Positions 49,225 to 54,790 of a DNA stretch of 54,790 bases are shown piece by piece. The notes under the pieces were generated by a model. That model was not told where the DNA came from. It saw only the letters and a program-made list of their open reading frames with translations, and ran no database searches. Position 1 is the first letter of the stretch, and every line of letters starts with the position of its first letter. Both the position numbers and the translations under genes were made by a program. Source of the stretch: an uncultured Muribaculaceae bacterium. GTDB lineage: Bacteria; Bacteroidota; Bacteroidia; Bacteroidales; Muribaculaceae. The stretch lies in the NCBI GenBank assembly GCA_910578365.1, contig CAJTRC010000007.1, positions 1-54,790 on the forward strand, read 5' to 3'.

Positions 49225-49701
49225 TTATTCTGATTTATGTAGTGATATGCTGTCGACACTCAGACGCACCTCGAAGGGTGTGGCGTTGGCTCGTGTGCGT
49301 GGGTGCCCCGACAGATGATAATAGAAAACGCCCTGACGGTCGAACGATTTTATATCCACCTTGCGAGTGGAAGCAGGTGGCAGGTTCACGCCTAAGTATT
49401 CGCGGCGGCTGTGAAGCTGTCGCCCGGAGGTGTCGAGATATTCTATGTGCAGCAGCACACGTTCTATGGTATCGGCGCTGTGGTTGGTAATGAACAGCGA
49501 CTCGTTGGTGCTGCGCAGAGTTTTTTCGAATCCGGCTGCCGACACTATATTGCTGTCGCATGGCACCATTGGAGCTGCTGAAGCGGCGGCAATGGAACTC
49601 GGGGGCACAGGTGTGCGGCGCTTGCCACGCCAGGTATTCTGGGCGCAGAGTGTCGTGGCAGTGCATGCGGCGGCTGTAAGTATGAGCAGCAGGCGTTTCA
49701 T
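49225..49701 (-). CDS. Secreted protein of unknown function (158 aa)
   Basis: 158 residues with a signal peptide (MKRLLLILTAAACTATTLCA, cleavage near AQNTW). A low-complexity Ser/Pro/Ala region (about 28-48) follows. The rest looks like an Ig-like or FxLYD-type beta domain: KTLRSTNESLFITNHSADTI and ERVLLHIEYLDTSGRQL, with VNLPPASTRKVDIKSFDR. The gene shares its ATGA-type overlap (4 nt) with the upstream gene's end. Its function is unknown; it appears part of a block of three secreted or outer-membrane genes between menG and mtnN. Confidence 0.7.
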   Translation of the reverse strand: MKRLLLILTAAACTATTLCAQNTWRGKRRTPVPPSSIAAASAAPMVPCDSNIVSAAGFEKTLRSTNESLFITNHSADTIERVLLHIEYLDTSGRQLHSRREYLGVNLPPASTRKVDIKSFDRQGVFYYHLSGHPRTRANATPFEVRLSVDSISLHKSE

Positions 49702-50240
49702 AAGTCGAGTCTGCTTCCCGGGTCAGGATATATCCGTACAAGCCCGTCGTGGTCGGTGGGGCGGTTTGTCCGGTCGATTACCGTTACACGAAACATGTAC
49801 GGCAGCCAGCGCCACACACTTATGCGTTTGCCTCGCTTGTAGGCCTTGAGTATAAGCCGTCCGCTGTCGCCGTTTTCAAATTCGGCTATGAACGAGTGCT
49901 TGCGTACCGGCTTTTTGCCGGGCTGCTCGCACATGGTGAGGTCATAGCTGCCGCGACGCGCACCTTCTGTAGCTTGCCCTATATGCACGCAAGGTTCCAC
50001 GCGATAGTCGGGCGAATCGAGCAGCCATATGTCGAAGCGGCTGTCCGACGCCCCGCAGGAGCTTATGGCAATAACAGTTTCGGGCGACGCGGTAAGGCGC
50101 CATACCCCTTCGATGGCCTGACAGTTGCCGCGGTCAATCACACTCAGCAGGCTGTCGACCCGGTTTCCGGCTGAGGCTCGGAACGGACCGACGGCGAGTA
50201 ACGCAAGCATGATTGTGGCAACCGGGCGGCGCATTGTCAA
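49698..50240 (-). CDS. Secreted protein of unknown function (180 aa)
   Basis: 180 residues (or 178 from the second Met). Signal peptide ends ...FRASAGNR. The mature part is beta-rich: CQAIEGVWRLTASPETVIAI, DSRFDIWLLDSPDYR, and a basic block KPVRKHSFIAEFENGDSGR. It reads like a lipocalin-type or small beta protein (the GxWxLTA start is lipocalin-like), but I cannot name it. It overlaps by 4 nt both with the barrel gene upstream and with the 49225 gene downstream. The three are translated together. Confidence 0.68.
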   Translation of the reverse strand: MTMRRPVATIMLALLAVGPFRASAGNRVDSLLSVIDRGNCQAIEGVWRLTASPETVIAISSCGASDSRFDIWLLDSPDYRVEPCVHIGQATEGARRGSYDLTMCEQPGKKPVRKHSFIAEFENGDSGRLILKAYKRGKRISVWRWLPYMFRVTVIDRTNRPTDHDGLVRIYPDPGSRLDL

Positions 50241-51565
50241 CTGTTGGCGAAGCGGTATGAGAAACCGATAGACAGTATTTCCTTAACCTGCAGTTTGTGC
50301 CATCCGGGGTCATCGCACGGCTGCGTGGCCGTGTCGTAGCGAGCGTGGGCGTATATCTGAGTGGTAAGGAAACGGTTGATTTCAAACAGCAGGGTATTTT
50401 CCCAGTCGGACTCAAATCGGTCGTAGTCGGTAAAGGCGAACAGTCGCGACGAGAAACTTATGTTGTATGCGATTTTCCATTTAAGCTTACATTCGCCGCT
50501 CGAACCGAATTTGCTCTTGGTATGCCGCCCCTCGGGAATATCGTACGTAGCGGCATTGACTTTGTCGTTGGTGCATGTGCGCAGATTGTAGCTCAGAGGC
50601 GATATCGAGGCGTCGAACGAGAATGTTCCTTTGGAGTTTGCATAGTTGTAAGTCATACCAAGACCGAGGTTGAGCTCGCCCGGCGACAGGAAGGCGGCGC
50701 GGGTGGTGTTGCTGTTGCTTGCATATGAATTCAGCAGCTGGGTCTTGAACTGTGTGGTAAGCGAGTAGTACCACCGCTTGGCCGCTTTCAGACCGAAGGT
50801 GGAGTTGACCTGAAACAGGTCCTCGCTGATGTTGTAGGTGTGCAGCGAGTCGTCCGGAGCGCTGTTCGTGCCGAGTTTATACTGGGCGTGTATCTCAAAG
50901 AGCAGGTTGGGATGATACTTCTGGTTGAGTTTCAGGTCCCAGTTCAGCTGACATATGGCGGTTAGGTTGCTGTTGCCGCCCTGGTACCAGTTGGGCGACA
51001 CGTATGCCTGGCTAAACTGAAGCGAGGCCGAAAAGGAGTTTATCCAGTGGCGTTTGCGCAGATTCACGGCCTTGATTTCGGCATCGGCTATCAGGTCGCC
51101 TTCGAACTGGCGGATATCGAAGCGCAGTGTGCTGGGGTCGACCACGGTGTGGTACATCTTGGGGGCGTCCGGCAGTGAGGCGCGGGTGTAGCGCACAAGC
51201 TCGGGCGACTCGTACAGCAGGCGATAGCTTAGCTGGTTGGCCAGGCGCGCGGTATTGTTGGCCCGGCGCAGCCAATCGGGAACCTGCACTTTGTCAAACG
51301 GTTTTTGGCTTCCCGGTGCCGGAAATATGGCGGTGGAAACTGTGTCGGGCATGGTTATGACCGCGGGGTCATAAAAATCGTAATGATCGAAAACAATGGG
51401 CATGAAGAACTGTACGGGCAGAGGGTCGACGGTGATGGTGTCGGCCGGATTGAACGCCGGAACCGAGTCGACCTCTTCCACTACGGCCGAGTTGAAATAA
51501 AGGGCCTGGGCCGCCGCACTAATGGCGACGAGTGAAAACAGAAGTGCAAACGCTATTTTTTTCAT
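50237..51565 (-). CDS. DUF3078 outer-membrane beta-barrel protein
   Basis: 442 residues with signal peptide (MKKIAFALLFSLVAISAAAQ). After a poorly conserved N-terminal ~150 residues come NSFSASLQFSQAYVSPNWYQ, GGNSNLTAICQLNWDLKLNQ and KYHPNLLFEIHAQYKLGTNS. Repeated aromatic strands follow (RWYYSLTTQFKTQLL, FSFDASISPLSYNL), with a closing strand EILSIGFSYRFANS that ends in an aromatic-rich consensus. This fits DUF3078, a barrel family of Bacteroidetes. It is 24 nt after menG. Together with the two secreted genes downstream it forms an envelope block inside a metabolic operon. Confidence 0.83.
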   Translation of the reverse strand: MKKIAFALLFSLVAISAAAQALYFNSAVVEEVDSVPAFNPADTITVDPLPVQFFMPIVFDHYDFYDPAVITMPDTVSTAIFPAPGSQKPFDKVQVPDWLRRANNTARLANQLSYRLLYESPELVRYTRASLPDAPKMYHTVVDPSTLRFDIRQFEGDLIADAEIKAVNLRKRHWINSFSASLQFSQAYVSPNWYQGGNSNLTAICQLNWDLKLNQKYHPNLLFEIHAQYKLGTNSAPDDSLHTYNISEDLFQVNSTFGLKAAKRWYYSLTTQFKTQLLNSYASNSNTTRAAFLSPGELNLGLGMTYNYANSKGTFSFDASISPLSYNLRTCTNDKVNAATYDIPEGRHTKSKFGSSGECKLKWKIAYNISFSSRLFAFTDYDRFESDWENTLLFEINRFLTTQIYAHARYDTATQPCDDPGWHKLQVKEILSIGFSYRFANS

Positions 51566-51589
51566 TACCGCGTGATAGTTGGATTGGTG

Positions 51590-52330
51590 TTATTTTACGG
51601 CGGTGTACATTGTACACGCACCAAATGTCATGGGGCGGAAGCGGCAGTCGCTAAAACCGGCTTCGGCCATCAGTGCGCACATATCGGCTCCCTGGGGTAC
51701 AGCGGCGATGCTCTCGGGCAGGTAACTGTAGGCGCGGTCGTCGTGACTTATCAGACGCCCTGCCATGGGTATTATGCGACGAGTATATAGCTGGTACAGC
51801 GGGGCGGTGATATGCCCGCGGGGTGTGGAAAGTTCCAGCACGCAGAGCATGCCGCCCGGGCGCAGTATGCGGTGCATCTCGCGATAGCCCTCCAGCAGGT
51901 GTTCGAAGTTGCGCACACCGTACGCTACGGTCACGGCGTCTGCGCTGTTGTCAGCTGCAGGCAATGCCAGGCAGTCGGCCTGATGAAGGCTGATACGCCC
52001 CGACAGACCGGCTTTCTCTACCTTTCGGCGCCCGACTTCGAGCATGCCTTCCGACAGGTCGTAGCCTGTGATTTCAGCCCCGGGTATGCGGCGAGCCAGC
52101 GCTATGGCAAGGTCGCCGGTACCCGTGGCAAGGTCTACCACCCGCCCGGGGGCGTGACGGCGGACTGTGTTTACTGCAGTACGGCGCCACAGACGGTCTA
52201 CGCCCATGGTCATGGCGCGGTTCATGAAGTCGTAGGCTCCGGATATAGAGTCGAACATGTCGCGCACCTGCTCGGTTTTGCCGCGTGGGTCGCCTTCGTA
52301 TGGATTTATGTGTTCGGCCTTGACTTTCAC
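51590..52330 (-). CDS. menG: Demethylmenaquinone methyltransferase
   Basis: 246 residues, SAM-dependent class I methyltransferase. Motif I is DLATGTGDLAIALARRIPGA, with GYDLSEGMLEVGRRKV, ADCLALPAADNSADAVTVAYGV and the UbiE-specific RNFEHLLEGYREMHRILRPG. It methylates demethylmenaquinone to menaquinone. The start is near the preceding gene's end: the ATG lies immediately after the purC stop. As it lies in an anaerobe-like gene set with menaquinone rather than ubiquinone, MenG is the better name than UbiE. Confidence 0.94.
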   Translation of the reverse strand: MKVKAEHINPYEGDPRGKTEQVRDMFDSISGAYDFMNRAMTMGVDRLWRRTAVNTVRRHAPGRVVDLATGTGDLAIALARRIPGAEITGYDLSEGMLEVGRRKVEKAGLSGRISLHQADCLALPAADNSADAVTVAYGVRNFEHLLEGYREMHRILRPGGMLCVLELSTPRGHITAPLYQLYTRRIIPMAGRLISHDDRAYSYLPESIAAVPQGADMCALMAEAGFSDCRFRPMTFGACTMYTAVK

Positions 52331-53281
52331 TTATTTCAGATTGGTCAGGCAGTCGAGAATATTAGTTTCGATACGGCGTTCGAGGTCGGCTTCGGGAGCG
52401 GGCACGAATTTTTCGCCGGTGATGTGCTCGTATAGCTCGATATAACGCTGCGAGATGCTTTCGCAGATTTCATCGGTCATTTCGGGCACAGTCTGGCCGG
52501 GCTTGCCCATGAAGCCGTTCTCGATAAGCCACTGGCGCACGAATTCTTTGGAGAGCTGGCGCTGAGCCTCGCCGCGTTCGAAACGCTCCTGATAGCCTTC
52601 GGCATAGAAGTAGCGCGACGAGTCGGGGGTATGGATTTCGTCGATGAGTATCACTTTGTCTTCGAGCTTGCCGAATTCGTACTTGGTATCTACCAGAATC
52701 AGACCCTTTTCTGCTGCCATGCGGGTGCCGATTTCAAACAAGGTGCGGGTATACTGCTCCATTACCTTGTAGTCTTCCTCGCTTACAATGCCGCGGGCAA
52801 TGATTTCCTCGCGCGATATGTTTTCGTCGTGGCCTTCTTCGGCCTTGGTTGTGGGGGTGATGATGGGTTCGGGGAAGCGTTCGTTCTCACGCATGCCATC
52901 GGGCAGTTTCACACCGCAGATTTCGCGGGCGCCTGCGGCATAGTCGCGCCAGGCGCTGCCGGTGAGATAGCCGCGGATAATCATTTCCACGCGGAAGCCT
53001 TCGCAACGACGTCCTAATGTGACCATTGGGTCGGGTGTGGCCAGTTTCCAGTTGGGCACAGCGTGTGCGGTGGCATCGAGGAATTTGGCGGCAATCTGGT
53101 TCAGTACCTGACCTTTGTAGGGTATGCCTTTGGGCAGGATGACGTCGAAGGCCGAAATACGGTCGGTGGCAACCATTACCAACATTGAGTCGTTGATGGT
53201 GTACACGTCGCGTACTTTGCCGTGATATACGCCGGTCTGGCCGGGGAAAGTGAAGTCGGTTTTTGTAAGAGTCGTTGACAT
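52331..53281 (-). CDS. purC: Phosphoribosylaminoimidazolesuccinocarboxamide synthase (SAICAR synthetase)
   Basis: 316 residues from the ATG at 53279-53281 (MSTTLTKTDFTFPGQTGVYH). The longer ORF has 19 extra residues that extend into the phoH 3' end and are rejected. Key parts: YHGKVRDVYTINDSMLVMVA, TDRISAFDVILPKGIPYKGQ, RCEGFRVEMIIRGYLTGSAW, RENERFPEPIITPTTKAEEG and VLIDEIHTPDSSRYFYAEGY. It joins CAIR and aspartate with ATP. It lies 34 nt after phoH and abuts menG. Confidence 0.95.
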   Translation of the reverse strand: MSTTLTKTDFTFPGQTGVYHGKVRDVYTINDSMLVMVATDRISAFDVILPKGIPYKGQVLNQIAAKFLDATAHAVPNWKLATPDPMVTLGRRCEGFRVEMIIRGYLTGSAWRDYAAGAREICGVKLPDGMRENERFPEPIITPTTKAEEGHDENISREEIIARGIVSEEDYKVMEQYTRTLFEIGTRMAAEKGLILVDTKYEFGKLEDKVILIDEIHTPDSSRYFYAEGYQERFERGEAQRQLSKEFVRQWLIENGFMGKPGQTVPEMTDEICESISQRYIELYEHITGEKFVPAPEADLERRIETNILDCLTNLK

Positions 53282-53315
53282 AGCTATGATTGGTTTTAAT
53301 GGGTTTCTGTTCGGG

Positions 53316-54308
53316 TTAATGTTTAATGCCTGAGGCATCTGTCCGTTCGTCAGAGATGTCGGGCTTTGGCTTCTCGGCGTCGTGCCGTTCGTATGCCTCT
53401 ACTATACGCTGTACCAGCTGGTGGCGCACAATGTCTTTTTTGCCGAATTGCACACGGCCTATGCCCGGCACGTCTTCGAGCACTTTGAGAGCCTGTACCA
53501 GACCGCTCGATGTGGTGCGCGGCAGGTCAATCTGGGTTACGTCGCCGGTTACTATCATTTTGGCGCTCATACCCAGACGGGTCAGGAACATTTTAAGCTG
53601 GTGGGGGGTGGTGTTCTGGGCCTCGTCGAGCACAATCACGGCGTCGTTCAGTGTGCGGCCGCGCATAAATGCCAGCGGGGCTATCTGTATCACCTTGCTG
53701 TCCATGTATTCGCGTAGCTTTACTGCCGGAATCATGTCTTCCAGCGCATCGTAGAGCGGTTGCAGATACGGGTCGATTTTGTCCTTCATGTCGCCGGGCA
53801 GAAAACCTAATTTTTCGCCGGCTTCCACTGCCGGACGCGACAATATGATTTTGCGCACCTGGCGGTTTTTAAGTGCATGCACGGCAAGGGCAATGGCTAT
53901 ATAAGTCTTGCCGGTGCCGGCCGGGCCAAGGGCGAAAGTAAGGTCGTTGTTGCGGAATTGTTCTACCAGCAGCTGTTGGTTGGGCGTGCGGGCCGAGATG
54001 GGCTTGCCGTTGACACCGAAGATTATCACGTCGTCGCGCTTCATATCCTTGGGTGCCTCGCCCTTGATTATATCCAGTATCACATCCTCGGGCAGAGTGT
54101 TGTACTTTTCGGCGTAGTCCTCCAGCTGCTTGATTTTCTCTTCGAATTCCGATGTTTCCGCATCCTCGCCAATCACCTTTATGACCGAGCCGCGTGCAGC
54201 CACTCTCAGCTTCGGAAAGAGGTTGCGTATCAGGTGCATATTGGCATTGTTAACACCATAGAAACTTACCGGGTCTACCTTGTCGATGATAATTATGCGT
54301 TCAATCAT
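53316..54308 (-). CDS. phoH: PhoH-like ATPase (YbeZ type)
   Basis: 330 residues. Walker A GPAGTGKT (residues 128-135), IILSRPAVEAGEKLGFLPGD, PLYDALEDMIPAVKLREYMD, Walker B AVIVLDEAQNTTPHQLKMFL and RLGMSAKMIVTGDVTQIDLP. The N-terminal ~100 residues form the extra domain of the YbeZ/PhoH-like group. It is a cytosolic ATPase linked to RNA metabolism, often beside ybeY, which is not adjacent here. It is first in the minus-strand operon toward purC and menG, with its own promoter at 54331-54338. The C-terminal tail is charged. Confidence 0.93.
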   Translation of the reverse strand: MIERIIIIDKVDPVSFYGVNNANMHLIRNLFPKLRVAARGSVIKVIGEDAETSEFEEKIKQLEDYAEKYNTLPEDVILDIIKGEAPKDMKRDDVIIFGVNGKPISARTPNQQLLVEQFRNNDLTFALGPAGTGKTYIAIALAVHALKNRQVRKIILSRPAVEAGEKLGFLPGDMKDKIDPYLQPLYDALEDMIPAVKLREYMDSKVIQIAPLAFMRGRTLNDAVIVLDEAQNTTPHQLKMFLTRLGMSAKMIVTGDVTQIDLPRTTSSGLVQALKVLEDVPGIGRVQFGKKDIVRHQLVQRIVEAYERHDAEKPKPDISDERTDASGIKH

Positions 54309-54330
54309 GTGGTGAATGGAATTTAATGTG

Positions 54331-54338
54331 CAAAGTTA
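54331..54338 (-). promoter_or_regulatory. -7 box, promoter of phoH operon
   Basis: TAACTTTG on the minus strand, about 22 nt before the ATG. The 100 bp upstream show no other clear element. Confidence 0.65.
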
Positions 54339-54444
54339 CTAAATCTTTACAATTCTAACAAGTGCCATTTCACCTTTGTTTCGTCTATCCGGCAAAAACA
54401 TGCCATTTTGAAATTATAACTAAAAAGCGCACAGAAAAATAAGA

Positions 54445-54705
54445 TTATCTTCTATTCCACAATGTAATCAGCAGCAGTGTCAGGGCTATATACAGTATGT
54501 ACCGGTGAGTGCCGGAACTTTTGCGTTCCTGTAGTTCGCCATAGCGTCTGATTTTTATGCTGTCGGCCGATTGACTGCAGCGGGTTTCGGCCACTTGGGT
54601 GGCGATGCTGTCGCGACGTTTGACTCCGTGCGCTTTCACCCGCACCCTGGTAACGCGAGTTCGGGATAAGAACTTTATGATTTTCAACCAAGCAAAAGAC
54701 AACAT
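54445..54705 (-). CDS. Small protein with C-terminal membrane segment
   Basis: 86 residues. A basic N-terminal part (IIKFLSRTRVTRVRVKAHGV, RRDSIATQVAETRCSQSADS) is followed by one hydrophobic segment near the C terminus (ILYIALTLLLITLWNRR), like a tail-anchored protein. A second overlapping frame of 91 codons (54452-54727) lacks that feature, so this frame is preferred. There is no recognisable family, no -7 box nearby and the start is uncertain. It is on the same strand as phoH, upstream of its promoter. Confidence 0.4.
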   Translation of the reverse strand: MLSFAWLKIIKFLSRTRVTRVRVKAHGVKRRDSIATQVAETRCSQSADSIKIRRYGELQERKSSGTHRYILYIALTLLLITLWNRR

Positions 54706-54760
54706 AGAGTATTGGGCGGCCTTTCAAGGTCGCCTGATTTATTTGTACAGTTTGGTGTTG

Positions 54761-54790
54761 TTAATCCCAGAGGACAAGCTGCCCGTTTGA
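54761..54790 (-). CDS. Possible 3' end of a gene entering from the right edge
   Basis: Reading leftward from the edge: Ser-Asn-Gly-Gln-Leu-Val-Leu-Trp-Asp then TAA (54761-54763). Nine codons with natural composition and a stop. The sequence is far too short for a family call, and chance is possible. A hairpin-like sequence (GGCGGCC / GGTCGCC) lies at about 54718-54736. Confidence 0.25.
   Translation of the reverse strand, partial: SNGQLVLWD

Noticed and set aside
53282..53338. Extended N terminus of PurC
   Set aside because: The extra residues overlap the phoH 3' end and are not part of the PurC fold. MSTTLTKTDF is a good start.
54445..54727. Second overlapping frame (91 codons) at the right edge
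   Set aside because: It lacks the hydrophobic C-terminal segment seen in the alternative frame. Neither is strongly supported.
1..54790. tRNA, rRNA or riboswitch elements
   Set aside because: No cloverleaf-like sequence, rRNA segment or recognisable riboswitch core was seen in the intergenic regions by eye.

Overview
The window looks like a chromosomal segment of a Bacteroidales bacterium, most likely family Muribaculaceae. The promoters follow the Bacteroidetes pattern (a TAnnTTTG -7 box, sometimes with TTTG about 20 bp upstream). The gene set includes a PorT-type barrel, FloA, GIN-domain (DUF2807) proteins, DUF4465, DUF3078, sigma-54 and a 2[4Fe-4S] ferredoxin, and one secreted protein ends in the LQGV/GLYI tail common in this family. 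Base composition is visibly GC-rich except for the first ~1.9 kb, which is AT-richer and looks accessory. The family assignment is inferred from protein style, not from a marker-gene search.

Layout. 1-1900: left edge inside an ISAon1-like (ISL3-type) transposase gene, a second truncated transposase end, coding remnants, two copies of a ~57-bp repeat, and a divergent cupin/HxlR regulator pair whose opposing promoters lie in the arms of a perfect 12-bp inverted repeat. 1917-3886 (-): succinate/acetate CoA-transferase and a one-TM protein. 3990-6214 (+): miaB and a lipoprotein. 6235-7410 (-): AI-2E-type permease. 7526-10023 (+): MFS carrier and a TM/coiled-coil protein, then a 56-residue ferredoxin (-) and a second TM/coiled-coil protein with a similar C-terminal domain. 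11510-17674 (+): MgtC-like protein, CPA2 antiporter, purM, an MltF-type lytic transglycosylase and a DUF3332 lipoprotein, closed by a 23-bp perfect palindrome. 17759-24384 (-): PorT barrel, LysM plus periplasmic-binding-like protein, hisS, MerR regulator, M23 peptidase and a secreted protein. 24663-34245 (+): alaS, VOC protein, beta-propeller protein, floA, PHP phosphatase, U32 protein, galE and a small cytosolic protein. 34296-35225 (-): EamA transporter. 35370-37695 (+): OmpA-like lipoprotein, neuD and neuB. 37704-47835 (-): a long tight run rpoN, PAP2-like, purE, ispG, M16 peptidase, DUF4465 lipoprotein, dus, two GIN-domain proteins and a Wzx-type flippase. 47907-54308 (-): phoH, purC, menG, DUF3078 barrel, two secreted unknowns, mtnN and an AlbA_2 protein. 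The right edge holds a short membrane ORF and possibly the last codons of a further gene.

How it fits together. Most genes are housekeeping: translation (hisS, alaS, miaB, dus, probable U32 RNA hydroxylase), purines (purM, purE, purC), isoprenoid and menaquinone steps (ispG, menG), SAM salvage (mtnN) and envelope biogenesis (M23, MltF, flippase, sialic-acid-type synthase, GIN and OmpA proteins). They are packed in overlapping or near-zero-gap operons. Purine, isoprenoid and tRNA-modification genes are mixed with envelope proteins of unknown role.

No CRISPR array, toxin-antitoxin pair, prophage or obvious defence island was seen. The observations most worth following are the promoter-spanning inverted repeat, the short tandem duplications directly after stop codons (two of them inside inverted repeats), the paired coiled-coil proteins, the LysM/binding-protein plus barrel pair downstream of hisS, and probable near-leaderless transcripts for the M23 peptidase and rpoN.
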